NCBI RefSeq assembly: GCF_028356935.1
Contig: NZ_CP102798.1
Span: 1,116,001-1,180,000 of the forward strand
DNA length: 64,000 nucleotides
Direction of reading: 5' to 3'
Source of the DNA: Lysinibacillus sp. OF-1
GTDB taxonomy: Bacteria; Bacillota; Bacilli; Bacillales_A; Planococcaceae
How positions within the stretch are numbered: position 1 is the stretch's first letter; every line of letters begins with the position of its first letter. Positions 49,909 to 59,534 of this stretch are shown here, in pieces. The position numbers were made by a program, and so were the translations under genes. The notes under the pieces were generated by a model, which ran no database searches, was not told the origin of the DNA, and was given only the letters and a program-made list of their open reading frames with translations.

Positions 49909-50212
49909 CAATCTATCGTTATATTTAGATTATTCGCAATACTCTATTTAACTAGATTTATAGGAATCTTATAGAGGTAAATCATGATGGTAATAAGTTA
50001 ATAGAAGAAAGGTTTCTAACGATGACCTTTCCTGTATTAATTTAGCAAAACAACTACCTCTATAGGTGGGTTTAGATCAAGCAATAATTCTAGCCTCTGG
50101 TAGAAATTGACTACTGGACGTATGGCTTATCTGTACCATCAATCATGTAGCAGCAGATACTATACGCTAAGGCAAAAATACTTAATAAGTGCCTATTAAG
50201 GGAGTGACAATT
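49909..50212 (+). other. Non-coding spacer inside the nucleoside importer operon
   Basis: About 300 nt without a gene separate the binding protein from the ATPase. It contains the long nested hairpin at 49968-50066. The rest shows no confident promoter; TTGACT at 50107 has no matching -10. Confidence 0.6.
49968..50066 (+). ncRNA. Nested long hairpin RNA candidate
   Basis: Three collinear helices can form: CTTATAGAGGTA (49968-49979) with TACCTCTATAGG (50055-50066), 12 bp with one wobble; TTAATA (49998) with TATTAA (50035); and GAAAGGT (50007) with ACCTTTC (50025) over an 11-nt loop. No T run follows. It could be a structured regulatory RNA, an mRNA processing site, or a small palindromic mobile element; I do not recognise it as a known riboswitch. 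Confidence 0.5.
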
Positions 50213-51760
50213 TTGGAATATGTGATTGAGATGCTTGGAATCCGTAAAGAATTCGGGAGTTTCGTGGCGAATAATAACATCACCCTCCAACTGAAACAAG
50301 GCGAAATCCATGCATTGCTTGGTGAAAATGGTGCAGGTAAATCGACTTTGATGAACGTCCTTTTTGGTTTATATCAACCAGAGGGTGGCGAAATTCATGT
50401 TCGTGGGAAGGCTGTAAAAATTACAAACCCGAATGTTGCCAATGATTTAGGAATTGGCATGGTGCATCAGCACTTTATGTTGGTAGAAAACTTTACGGTT
50501 ACAGAAAACATTATTTTAGGCACGGAGCCTACTAAAATGGGGATTGTCAATATAAAAGATGCGGCGAAGAAAGTACACGCACTTTCTGAAAAATATGGAT
50601 TGGATGTTGATCCAAATGCCAAAATCGAAGACATCACAGTTGGTATGCAACAACGTGTTGAAATATTAAAAACATTGTATCGTGGTGCCGAAATTTTAAT
50701 TTTTGATGAACCTACGGCTTCATTAACACCACAAGAGATTACAGAATTAATTCAAATTATGCGTCGACTGATTGCAGAAGGTAAATCTATTATTTTAATT
50801 ACGCATAAGCTAAAAGAAATTATGGAAGTTTCAGATCGTGTGACGATTATCCGTAAAGGAGAAGGGATTGGCACTGTTGTAACCGCTGCCACAAATCCTG
50901 ATCAATTGGCTGAAATGATGGTTGGCCGTCAAGTTGAATTTAAAACAGAAAAAATTGACGCAAACCCAACTGAAGAAGTGCTATCGATTGAAAAGTTGGT
51001 AGTAACGGATTACCGAGATATTGATAAGGTAAAAGGTTTGAACTTAAATGTTCGCAGAGGTGAAATCGTAGGTATAGCTGGTATCGATGGTAACGGTCAG
51101 TCCGAATTAATCGAAGCCATTACAGGACTACGTAAAATCAAAAGTGGGACAGTTAAGTTAAATGGCAAAGATATTACCAATATGAAGCCTCGTAAAATTA
51201 CAGAGGAAGGCGTCGGTCATATCCCACAAGACCGTCATAAACATGGTTTAGTGTTAGATTTCCCGATTGGTCATAATATTGCACTGCAAACGTATTACCA
51301 ATCTCCAATTGCAAAGGGTTTTGTCATGGATTATAAAAAAGTGTCGGAAAAAGCTCGTCAAATCATTGAAGAGTATGATGTGCGTACAGGTAATGGTGAA
51401 ATGACACCGGCTCGTGCATTATCTGGAGGTAACCAACAAAAAGCTATTATCGGTCGTGAAATCGACCGTAATCCAGATTTATTAATTGCTGCTCTACCAA
51501 CACGTGGACTTGACGTAGGGGCTATTGAATTCATTCACTCTCGTCTCATTGAGCAACGTGATAAAGGAAAAGCCGTTCTGTTAATCTCATTTGAATTAGA
51601 TGAGGTCATGAATGTATCGGATCGTATTGCTGTTATTTATGATGGACAAATAGTAGATGAGTTAAATCCAAAAGAAACAACAGAACAAGAGCTAGGCTTA
51701 CTTATGGCAGGGCAAAGTAAAAAAAATAATAAGCATGATGCGAAGGAGGGGAACGACTAA
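50213..51760 (+). CDS. Nucleoside-type ABC transporter ATP-binding protein (two domains)
   Basis: The 515-aa protein has two fused ABC domains like NupO/RbsA. The first has Walker A GENGAGKST (about 38) and Walker B ILIFDEPTASLTP. The second has a degenerate loop GIDGNGQSELIEAI, signature LSGGNQQKAIIGREI and LPTRGLDVGA, the pattern normal for this class. TTG at 50213 is the start after AAGGGAGTGA. The stop overlaps the next permease start. Confidence 0.93.
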   Translation: MEYVIEMLGIRKEFGSFVANNNITLQLKQGEIHALLGENGAGKSTLMNVLFGLYQPEGGEIHVRGKAVKITNPNVANDLGIGMVHQHFMLVENFTVTENIILGTEPTKMGIVNIKDAAKKVHALSEKYGLDVDPNAKIEDITVGMQQRVEILKTLYRGAEILIFDEPTASLTPQEITELIQIMRRLIAEGKSIILITHKLKEIMEVSDRVTIIRKGEGIGTVVTAATNPDQLAEMMVGRQVEFKTEKIDANPTEEVLSIEKLVVTDYRDIDKVKGLNLNVRRGEIVGIAGIDGNGQSELIEAITGLRKIKSGTVKLNGKDITNMKPRKITEEGVGHIPQDRHKHGLVLDFPIGHNIALQTYYQSPIAKGFVMDYKKVSEKARQIIEEYDVRTGNGEMTPARALSGGNQQKAIIGREIDRNPDLLIAALPTRGLDVGAIEFIHSRLIEQRDKGKAVLLISFELDEVMNVSDRIAVIYDGQIVDELNPKETTEQELGLLMAGQSKKNNKHDAKEGND

Positions 51761-52806
51761 TGTCAAATCGTGTCATTAATCTACTCGTTCCTATCATCTC
51801 TATCATTATCGGTTTAATTGTAGGGGCTATCGTTATGGTAGTCAGTGGCTATGACCCAGTAGAAGGTTATATTGCTCTTTGGACAGGTATTTTTGGAGAT
51901 TCATATTCAATTGGGAACACAATTCGTCAAATAACACCTTATATTTTGGCAGGTCTTGCAGTAGCATTTGCATTCCGCACAGGACTGTTCAATATTGGGG
52001 TTGAGGGTCAGCTGATTTTAGGTTGGCTAGCAGCAGCTTGGGTAGGATACGCATTTGAGCTACCTAAAGTTATTCACTTACCATTGGCATTACTTGCTGC
52101 TGCAGCTGCAGGTGCATTTTGGGCCTTTATTGCAGGTTTCTTAAAAGCGAAATTTAAAGTCCATGAAGTTATTGCGACAATTATGCTCAACTATACTGCG
52201 CTTTATATTGCCAACGCAGTGATTAAAAAATTGTCCGATGGAAGCTTTAAAACAGAACGTATCCATGAATCAGCTTCTTTACGTTCTCCGTTTTTAAGAG
52301 AGCTTACAGACAATTCAAGTCTTCACTATGGGATCATTGTTGCACTATTAATGGTAGTAGTTATGTGGTTCATTTTAGAAAAAACAACACGTGGATACGA
52401 GCTAAAAGCAGTAGGCTTTAACAAAAATGCTGCCGATTATGCAGGTATGAGTGTTAATAAAAATATTATTTTAGCGATGACGATTTCAGGAATGTTTGCA
52501 GGTCTTGGTGGTGCGATGGAAGCTTTAGGTACATTCCAAAACGCATCTATTAAACCTGGCTTTACAGGAATCGGTTTTGACGGTATCGCCGTTGCGCTAC
52601 TTGGTGCGAATACACCACTTGGGGTAGTGTTTGGAGCATCACTATTCGGTTCATTAAAATATGGTGCATTAAATATGCCAAATGCTGCGGGTATTCCAGA
52701 AGAAATCGTATCAATTATCATCGCATTGATTATCTTCTTCGTTGCATCAGGCTATATTATTCGAGTAGGCTTGCAAAAGCTGAGCAAGAAAAAGGAGGGA
52801 CAATAA
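51760..52806 (+). CDS. Nucleoside-type ABC permease 1 (NupP-like)
   Basis: The 348-aa membrane protein has about eight to ten helices. The family motif region RTGLFNIGVEGQLILGWLAA is followed by the EAA-like segment KAVGFNKNAADYAGMSVNKN, as in BPD-transp-2 permeases paired with BMP proteins. The ATG overlaps the ATPase stop (TAATG). It would pair with the second permease to form a heterodimeric channel. Confidence 0.92.
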   Translation: MSNRVINLLVPIISIIIGLIVGAIVMVVSGYDPVEGYIALWTGIFGDSYSIGNTIRQITPYILAGLAVAFAFRTGLFNIGVEGQLILGWLAAAWVGYAFELPKVIHLPLALLAAAAAGAFWAFIAGFLKAKFKVHEVIATIMLNYTALYIANAVIKKLSDGSFKTERIHESASLRSPFLRELTDNSSLHYGIIVALLMVVVMWFILEKTTRGYELKAVGFNKNAADYAGMSVNKNIILAMTISGMFAGLGGAMEALGTFQNASIKPGFTGIGFDGIAVALLGANTPLGVVFGASLFGSLKYGALNMPNAAGIPEEIVSIIIALIIFFVASGYIIRVGLQKLSKKKEGQ

Positions 52807-52807
52807 C

Positions 52808-53767
52808 ATGAGCTTTTTAGAAATGTTATATTTCATCATCCCTTCAGCGATTCTTTATGCAACACCTTTGATTTTTACTGCTATCGGTGGAGTATTCTCT
52901 GAACGCTCTGGTGTAGTCAACATCGGGCTAGAAGGCTTAATGATTGTTGGTGCTTTTGTTGGTATTTTTGTCAATTTAGAATTCGCTTCATCATTAGGTG
53001 TGGCAACGATTTGGGTAGCGATGTTAGCAGCTATGATTATTGGTGGGATTTTCTCTCTTTTCCATGCTGTTGCTTCGATCTCTTTCCGTGCCGATCAAAC
53101 AGTTTCAGGTGTAGCCATTAACTTACTTGGCTTAGCTGCTACAGTTTTCTTAGTTAAAATGATTTATGATAAAGGTCAAACGGATATGATTACACGTCCA
53201 ATCGACCGTTTCGGTATTCCTTATTTAGAGGATATTCCATTCTTTGGTCCTTTATTGTTCCATGATGTTTACAGCACATCTATTTTAGCATTTGCGGTAG
53301 CCATTGGTGCTTGGTTTATTATCTATAAAACACCATTCGGCTTGCGTTTACGTGCTGTGGGTGAGCACCCAATGGCAGCAGATACAATGGGGATTAATGT
53401 TAATAAAATGCGCTATATTGCCGTTGTTATTTCTGGGGCATTAGGTGGTCTTGGTGGTGCAGTCTATGCACAAACAATTACACATGACTTTTCGCATGCA
53501 ACAATTGCTGGACAAGGTTTCATGGCCATTGCCGCTATGATTTTCGGGAAATGGCATCCAATTGGTGCATTAGGAGCAGCCTTATTCTTCGGTTTAGCGC
53601 AAACATTAAGTATTGCAGGAAGTCAAATTCCATTCATCGAGAATGTACCAGCCGTTTATCTGCAAATTTTACCATACGTCTTAACAATCCTTGCATTAGC
53701 AGGCTTTATTGGTAAAGCGAATGCTCCAAAAGCAAGTGGACAGCCTTATATTAAAGGTAAACGTTAA
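52808..53767 (+). CDS. Nucleoside-type ABC permease 2 (NupQ-like)
   Basis: The 319-aa permease is the second BPD-transp-2 subunit. It contains SERSGVVNIGLEGLMIVGAF and the cytoplasmic coupling segment LRAVGEHPMAADTMGINVNK, with about eight hydrophobic helices. It begins 2 nt after permease 1, with AAGGAGGG as ribosome binding site, and is followed by a strong terminator that ends the importer operon. Confidence 0.92.
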   Translation: MSFLEMLYFIIPSAILYATPLIFTAIGGVFSERSGVVNIGLEGLMIVGAFVGIFVNLEFASSLGVATIWVAMLAAMIIGGIFSLFHAVASISFRADQTVSGVAINLLGLAATVFLVKMIYDKGQTDMITRPIDRFGIPYLEDIPFFGPLLFHDVYSTSILAFAVAIGAWFIIYKTPFGLRLRAVGEHPMAADTMGINVNKMRYIAVVISGALGGLGGAVYAQTITHDFSHATIAGQGFMAIAAMIFGKWHPIGALGAALFFGLAQTLSIAGSQIPFIENVPAVYLQILPYVLTILALAGFIGKANAPKASGQPYIKGKR

Positions 53768-53780
53768 GAAAAATGAATCA

Positions 53781-53814
53781 AAAAGACTGAGTGAACGATG
53801 CTCAGTCTTTTTTT
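53781..53814 (+). terminator. Terminator of the nucleoside importer operon
   Basis: AAAAGACTGAG pairs with CTCAGTCTTTT around a 9-nt loop, with seven T residues. Confidence 0.92.
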
Positions 53815-53942
53815 ACATATGAAATTGGTGTATTTTTTAATTTTTCCCATACATACTTTGGATTCTTTTTGCAATTATAGACAATAGACATGTATAGTAT
53901 GTGTAGTACATCGTTATATTAAGAAGGATAGGAGGGTTTCAT

Positions 53943-55214
53943 ATGTTTAAAACAATACCTTTTGCAAAAGGTGTCAATTTGCATATCCGACAAACAACCC
54001 AATTTAAAACCGTAAATTTTTCGATTAAATGGAGAAGAGCATTAACTGCTAAAAGTGCATCGGAACGTACAGTGTTAACCAATGTACTACAGCATAGTAA
54101 TGCTAAATATAAAACAACTGCTGCTTTCCGTAGCTTTTTAGATGATTTATATGGTACTGTTTTATATTTTGATACATCAAAACGAGGTAATGAACATACG
54201 GTGCTAATGAATGTGGAGACTGTGAATGATCATTATCTAGCAAATACAAGTGTCTTAAACGACGTACTTGGTTTATTGCACACAGCTATTTTTGAGCCTA
54301 ATTTAGAAAACGGTGTCTTTAAGGAATCGATTGTAGAACGGGAGAAGAAAACAGTCATTCAACGGATTGAATCTATTTTTGATGATAAATCTCGTTTTGC
54401 TCAGTTCCGTTTACAACAAATCTTGAGACCAAACGAGCCTGCATCGATTTCGGCTAATGGTAGCGTAGAAGAAATTCAAAAAATTACGCCTGCTTCTTTA
54501 TTTGAGGCATACCAATCCATGCTCGCTAACGACAAAATAGATATTTATGTTGCTGGAGACATTAATGAAGAGGAACTTGTAGCGAAATTAAAAAAAGCGC
54601 TACCATTTAATGATCGCACACCAGAGGAAGTGCCAGCAGTATTACCACAACAGCATCCTGACAATGATTACGTAAGAGAACAGCATGAAATGAAACAAGG
54701 TAAGCTTCATATTGGCTTTAGCACGCCTATTCGATTTGGAGATGCTGATTTTGCTAAAATGCAGATTTTTAATGGCATTTTTGGAGGCTATCCTCATGCT
54801 AAATTATTTATGAATGTGCGTGAGAAAGAGAGTCTTGCTTATTACGCATCAAGCTCCTATGCATCGCATTACGGTCTTCTGTTTGTTGTTTCTGGGATTG
54901 AAGCTAAAAATGAAGAAAAAGCATTGTCTTTAATTAAAGAACAACTTGCTGTCATGCAGGCTGGAGACATTACAGATTTAGAGCTGGAGCAAACAAAGGC
55001 TATGCTGACAAATCAGCTAAAAGAGTCCTTGGATTCTGCGCGTGGACAAATTGAAATTTTTGACCAATATAAAGATTTACCTGAGGAATTCTCTGTTGAA
55101 GCCTGGGCAAATAAGTGGAAAGCTGTAACAAAGGAAGACGTTGTTGCAATGGCTAAGCAAGTGCAGCTTGAAGCGGTCTATTTCTTATGTGGAAAGGAGC
55201 AAGCCGCACAATGA
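53943..55214 (+). CDS. ymfF: M16-like protein YmfF (non-catalytic partner)
   Basis: The 423-aa protein has the pitrilysin/M16 fold but lacks the zinc-binding HxxEH: the equivalent position reads LQHSNAKYK. The second half has REKESLAYYASSSYASHYG, the normal M16 C-terminal helix region. It overlaps ymfH, which keeps the catalytic motif, so the two probably form an active/inactive pair. Their order matches B. subtilis ymfF-ymfH. The substrate is unknown. Confidence 0.9.
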   Translation: MFKTIPFAKGVNLHIRQTTQFKTVNFSIKWRRALTAKSASERTVLTNVLQHSNAKYKTTAAFRSFLDDLYGTVLYFDTSKRGNEHTVLMNVETVNDHYLANTSVLNDVLGLLHTAIFEPNLENGVFKESIVEREKKTVIQRIESIFDDKSRFAQFRLQQILRPNEPASISANGSVEEIQKITPASLFEAYQSMLANDKIDIYVAGDINEEELVAKLKKALPFNDRTPEEVPAVLPQQHPDNDYVREQHEMKQGKLHIGFSTPIRFGDADFAKMQIFNGIFGGYPHAKLFMNVREKESLAYYASSSYASHYGLLFVVSGIEAKNEEKALSLIKEQLAVMQAGDITDLELEQTKAMLTNQLKESLDSARGQIEIFDQYKDLPEEFSVEAWANKWKAVTKEDVVAMAKQVQLEAVYFLCGKEQAAQ

Positions 55215-56512
55215 AAACAATTGAATTTAAACAACTAGATGAAACACTTTACTATGAAAAACTAGACAATGGCTTAGATGTATATATTTTACCAAAAAAG
55301 GGCTTTTCCAAAACATTTGTAACATTTACAACAAAGTACGGCTCTGTTGATCGTACGTTTGTACCAATCGGTGAAACGGAAAGTATTACAGTGCCAGATG
55401 GTATTGCACACTTTTTAGAGCATAAAATGTTCGAAAAAGAAGATGGTGATGTTTTTCAAAAATTTAGCGAATATGGTGCTTCGGCGAATGCCTTTACGTC
55501 GTTCACACGCACAGCTTATTTATTTTCATCTACTGACAATATATATAAGAGCACAGAAACTTTATTGAATTTTGTGCAAGAGCCATACTTTACAGAAGCT
55601 ACTGTCAACAAAGAAAAAGGAATTATTGGGCAAGAAATTACGATGTATGATGATCAACCAGACTGGCGTCTATATTTTGGTACGATTGAAAATATGTATC
55701 ATCAACATCCTGTAAAAATTGATATAGCAGGAACGATTGAATCGATTGACGGCATTACAGCAGAGCATTTATATACGTGTTACAATACGTTTTATCATCC
55801 TTCAAATATGTTATTATTTGTCATTGGCGCTGTAGAGCCAGAGGAAATGATGACTTTTATTCGTGACAATCAAGGTAAAAAAGAGTTCCCAGAGCCAACA
55901 CCAATTCAACGTTTCTTTGATACAGAACCAACAGACGTAGCGATTAAAGAACGTACATTAAATATGGATGTACAAAAGCCGAAAATTTATGTTGGTTTGA
56001 AAGCAAAGGATACGAATTTATCAGGACAGGATATGTTAAAGCATGAGCTGTCTGTTCAAATCGCGCTTGAACTTATTTTTGGCCGTACATCTAATTTTTA
56101 TGAACGTGTCTATGAAGAAGGTTTAATCGATGAGACCTATGCATTTGATTTTACGTTAGAAAAAGGCTTTGGTTTTGCCATGATTGGTTCGGATTCAGCA
56201 GAGCCTGATAAATTGGCCCAAGCGATAAAAGAAGAATTAGTGAAATATGAGGGGAATAGCCAATTGGATAGTGCTGGTTTGGAACGTATAAAACGTAAAA
56301 AAATTGGCTTCTTCCTACGAGCATTAAATTCGATTGAATTCATCGCAAACCAATTTACACGTTATTCCTTTAATGATATGAATTTGTTTGATGTGGTACC
56401 AGTTCTTGAAACATTAACAATAGAGGATTTACACAAAGCCTTTACTTCTATTCAAGGAGAATCCCAACAAACAGTCTTTAAAATTTTGCCAAGCAAGCAG
56501 GGAGCACAGTGA
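55211..56512 (+). CDS. ymfH: M16 family zinc peptidase YmfH
   Basis: The product is 434 aa from ATG 55211, which overlaps the ymfF stop (ATGA). The inverted zinc motif HFLEH is present in GIAHFLEHKMFEKEDGD, and the glutamate-bearing GIIGQEITMYDDQPDWR follows. The C-terminal M16 domain has RVYEEGLIDETYAFDF. It is presumably the catalytic partner of YmfF. GGAAAGGAG lies upstream within ymfF. Confidence 0.92.
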   Translation: MKTIEFKQLDETLYYEKLDNGLDVYILPKKGFSKTFVTFTTKYGSVDRTFVPIGETESITVPDGIAHFLEHKMFEKEDGDVFQKFSEYGASANAFTSFTRTAYLFSSTDNIYKSTETLLNFVQEPYFTEATVNKEKGIIGQEITMYDDQPDWRLYFGTIENMYHQHPVKIDIAGTIESIDGITAEHLYTCYNTFYHPSNMLLFVIGAVEPEEMMTFIRDNQGKKEFPEPTPIQRFFDTEPTDVAIKERTLNMDVQKPKIYVGLKAKDTNLSGQDMLKHELSVQIALELIFGRTSNFYERVYEEGLIDETYAFDFTLEKGFGFAMIGSDSAEPDKLAQAIKEELVKYEGNSQLDSAGLERIKRKKIGFFLRALNSIEFIANQFTRYSFNDMNLFDVVPVLETLTIEDLHKAFTSIQGESQQTVFKILPSKQGAQ

Positions 56513-57237
56513 AAAAATTTGCCCTTGTTTTAGGCGCATCAGGTGAGATTGGTCGTGCCATTTGTCAAAGTCTTGCAGAAGATGGATGGTCCATCTATGT
56601 GCATTATTCGAATAATAAAAATGCGGCACATAAATTATGTGATTCGCTTTCTAAAACCTTCCCTGCACAAGAGTTTATGCTTGTGCAGGGGGATTTTTCT
56701 ATTTTAACAGGAGCGGAAATGGTAGCCGCGCAAATTTTTAATGTGCAGGCCATTGTCTTTGCAAATGGGCAGGCACATTATTCGCTGCTCGAAGATACAA
56801 CAGTGGAGGATATGGATGCTTTATGGCGTGTCCACGTTCAAAATCCAATGCGACTGACAGCTTTACTATCTGAGAAATTGCGTAAGCATGAGGTGAGCTA
56901 TGTATTATTCATTGGCTCCATTTGGGGAGAGGCTGGCTCAGCGGGTGAGGCACTTTATGCAACCGTTAAGGGAGCACAACATGCTTTTGTCAAATCCTAT
57001 GCAAAAGAAGCGGCACTATCCCGTATTCGAGTAAATGCTGTTGCTCCAGGGTTTATAAATACGTCAATGAACAGCCATTTAAATCAAGAAGAACTTAATT
57101 ATATTTTAGAAGATATTCCTTTAGGTACCATTGGTCAGACAAAGGATGTAGCTGAAATGGTACGTTTTTATTTGTCTGGTAAAGCAGATTATGTGACAGG
57201 ACAAATCATACGATTAAATGGCGGTTGGTACATATAA
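56509..57237 (+). CDS. ymfI: Short-chain dehydrogenase/reductase YmfI
   Basis: A 242-aa SDR protein related to FabG. The nucleotide loop is LGASGEIGRAI, and the catalytic Ser-Tyr-Lys is recognisable in IGSIWGEAGSAGEALYATVKG; the NAVAPGFINTSM segment follows. Translation starts at GTG 56509, overlapping the ymfH stop (GTGA). Its substrate is not evident. The position matches B. subtilis ymfI. Confidence 0.9.
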   Translation: MKKFALVLGASGEIGRAICQSLAEDGWSIYVHYSNNKNAAHKLCDSLSKTFPAQEFMLVQGDFSILTGAEMVAAQIFNVQAIVFANGQAHYSLLEDTTVEDMDALWRVHVQNPMRLTALLSEKLRKHEVSYVLFIGSIWGEAGSAGEALYATVKGAQHAFVKSYAKEAALSRIRVNAVAPGFINTSMNSHLNQEELNYILEDIPLGTIGQTKDVAEMVRFYLSGKADYVTGQIIRLNGGWYI

Positions 57238-57280
57238 TATTCTTTTTTGCACATACTACATGTGTAAAGGAGGAGGAAAT

Positions 57281-57538
57281 ATGACCATTTTAGAAAACTG
57301 GCAAAAATGGACATCGTTTTTAGGACAAAACGTTATGCAAGCTGAATCGAGTGGTATGCCAAAGAAAATGATTCAAACGGCTGCTGTCCAAATTGGGGAA
57401 TATTTAGCGACAAATGTCGATCCTAAAAACGAACAAGAGCGAGTGCTGTCGGATTTATGGGGCGTTGCCTCTGAAGATGAGAAGCATGCATTAGCGAATT
57501 GTGTCATTAAGCTTGTACAAAATAAGCATGTGCAGTAA
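57281..57538 (+). CDS. ymfJ: YmfJ, DUF3243 family protein
   Basis: The 85-aa DUF3243 protein begins MTILENWQKWTSFLGQNV and contains a helical pattern of the family with SDLWGVASEDEKHALANC. The ATG at 57281 follows AAGGAGGAGGAAAT, an unusually strong ribosome binding site. It has the same place as B. subtilis ymfJ. Function unknown; a terminator follows. Confidence 0.9.
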   Translation: MTILENWQKWTSFLGQNVMQAESSGMPKKMIQTAAVQIGEYLATNVDPKNEQERVLSDLWGVASEDEKHALANCVIKLVQNKHVQ

Positions 57539-57540
57539 AT

Positions 57541-57569
57541 AAAAGAGGAGAGCCAATCTCCTCTTTTTT
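57541..57569 (+). terminator. Intrinsic terminator after ymfJ
   Basis: AAAAGAGGAGA pairs with TCTCCTCTTTT around GCCAA, with six T residues. Confidence 0.92.
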
Positions 57570-57752
57570 CTATATAAAAAAGCTATTTATCTACGAAAAA
57601 GGGAACGTATGTAAGCCTAATCTACATGCATCAAAAAAAATTAGTAAATAACGCCGTAATTCCATGTATTCTAACTTTCCATTACATAAAAAATCAGCTA
57701 TGATGGAACTTATAAAGGATTTTTTACGTTAACTAATAGGAAGGGAACGAGT

Positions 57753-58541
57753 GTGTTGAGCGATTGGTACTTTGAATATGAAATTCAGGTGAATCGCCCT
57801 GGATTATTAGGAGATATTGCTTCACTTTTAGGGATGCTTCGTGTCAATATTATATCAATAAATGGTGTCGATGAGGACCGACGTGGTATGTTAGTGCATA
57901 CAGACAATGATGAGGCGATTGAACGTTTTCGTACAATTGTTTCGACAATGGAACATATTAACGTAACCAAATTTCGACAACCAAAACTTCGTGACCGCCT
58001 AGCTATTCGGCATGGTCGTTATATTCCTCGAGATGCAGACGAAAAAAACACTTTCCACTTCGTAAGAGACGAACTTGGTATTTTAGTCGATTTTATGGCA
58101 GAGCTTTTTAAAAAAGAAGGACATAAGCTAATTGGTATTCGTGGTATGCCACGCGTTGGAAAAACTGAATCCATTGTAGCTGCAAGTGTTTGTGCCAATA
58201 AAAAATGGATTTTCTTATCGTCTACAATGATTAAACAAACTGTTCGTAATAAACTTGTGGGAGACGAATTTAGTCGTAACAATATTTTTATTTTAGATGG
58301 TATTGTGACTCGGCGTTCATCTGATGAGCGACATTTGCAATTAGTGCGTGAAATGATGAATATGCCTTGCATTAAAGTTGTTGAGCATCCAGATATGTTT
58401 GTGCAGCATTCAGAATATAAAATAGAGGATTTTGATTATATCATTGAATTACGTCATCACACGGATGAAGAAATTACTTATGAAATAATGGAAAAAAATC
58501 ACATGTCCGAATCCGATTCATTTGGAGGATTTAATTTTTAA
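57753..58541 (+). CDS. ymfK: YmfK, DUF3388 protein with ACT domain
   Basis: The 262-aa protein has an N-terminal ACT-like domain (VNRPGLLGDIASLLGMLRVN) and a DUF3388 domain containing a P-loop-like GMPRVGKTES (about 131). GTG 57753 after AGGAAGGGAACGA is the start. It matches B. subtilis ymfK by content and location. The ACT domain suggests small-ligand sensing; the output is unknown. Confidence 0.88.
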   Translation: MLSDWYFEYEIQVNRPGLLGDIASLLGMLRVNIISINGVDEDRRGMLVHTDNDEAIERFRTIVSTMEHINVTKFRQPKLRDRLAIRHGRYIPRDADEKNTFHFVRDELGILVDFMAELFKKEGHKLIGIRGMPRVGKTESIVAASVCANKKWIFLSSTMIKQTVRNKLVGDEFSRNNIFILDGIVTRRSSDERHLQLVREMMNMPCIKVVEHPDMFVQHSEYKIEDFDYIIELRHHTDEEITYEIMEKNHMSESDSFGGFNF

Positions 58542-58566
58542 TTTGATGTTAAAGTAGGTGTTATTA

Positions 58567-59487
58567 GTGGCAGAATTAGGTACTCGACTGAAAGAGGCGA
58601 GACTGTCTAAAGGCTACAGCTTAGACGATTTACAAGAAATAACGAAAATTCAAAAGCGTTATTTAGTAGGAATTGAAGAAGGCAATTATTCCATTATGCC
58701 TGGTTCGTTTTATGTACGAGCTTTTATTAAGCAGTATGCAGAAGCTGTTGGTTTGAACGCAGAGGAAATTTTAGAGACTTATAAAAAAGAACTACCGAGT
58801 ACTCCAAATGACCAAGTAAGTCAATCGATGACGAATAGTCCAAGTAGAAGAAAAGTAACGAAAGGCCCTTCCAATAAAATGATGGAGGCTATGCCAAAAA
58901 TCATTGTAGCTTTATTTATCGTTGTAATCATTGTGGCCATATGGATACTATGGCAATCTAAAAATAGTTCAGGGACAAGCGAAGTAGAAAATACTACTCC
59001 TGAAATGGAATATGATACTAATATTCAACCAATTGATAGTGAAAAGGATAAAAAAGACAAAGAAAATAAAGATGCACAGAAAAAAGATAAAGAAGATACA
59101 AACTCTACAGAGGAAACACCAACTGATGAAGATCAAACAGATCAAACAGAAGAGATGAAGCAAACAATTTCCGCGGGGACGGTTGAGGCGGATGGGGCGA
59201 CGACTTCTTATACCTTAACAGGTACAGATACAATGAAAATTAAAATCGAAGTATCAGGTCCTACATTTGTGGGTATTCGCAACCAACAGCAACAAGAATT
59301 ATTAACGGACACACGTGTCTATAATGCTGGAGAAGTAGTTGAGTTTGATGCTACAACACAAAACTATGTACGTGTCCGTCTTGGTAATTCAACGCAGGCT
59401 AAAATCTATATTAATGACGAACTTCTACCGTATGCACAGCAGATTGTAACGCAAAATATCGTCATCAATTTCAATAAAGAACAGTAG
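58567..59487 (+). CDS. ymfM: RodZ-like protein YmfM
   Basis: The product, 306 aa from GTG 58567 (AGTAGGTG upstream), has a cytoplasmic helix-turn-helix (LGTRLKEARLSKGYSLDDLQ; about 1-65), a single membrane helix (about 110-130), a Lys/Asp/Glu/Thr-rich spacer and a C-terminal DUF4115 beta domain. This is the RodZ plan, which links MreB to cell-shape machinery. In B. subtilis ymfM precedes pgsA, as here. Confidence 0.88.
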   Translation: MAELGTRLKEARLSKGYSLDDLQEITKIQKRYLVGIEEGNYSIMPGSFYVRAFIKQYAEAVGLNAEEILETYKKELPSTPNDQVSQSMTNSPSRRKVTKGPSNKMMEAMPKIIVALFIVVIIVAIWILWQSKNSSGTSEVENTTPEMEYDTNIQPIDSEKDKKDKENKDAQKKDKEDTNSTEETPTDEDQTDQTEEMKQTISAGTVEADGATTSYTLTGTDTMKIKIEVSGPTFVGIRNQQQQELLTDTRVYNAGEVVEFDATTQNYVRVRLGNSTQAKIYINDELLPYAQQIVTQNIVINFNKEQ

Positions 59488-59534
59488 TCATCAGGTGATG
59501 GCTACTTTCTTTCATCATGAAAGGTGTTAGAAAA

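Noticed and set aside
49856..50212. Purine riboswitch upstream of the importer ATPase
   Set aside because: The conserved three-way junction core and loop sequences of purine riboswitches are not present; the structure is a single long nested hairpin.
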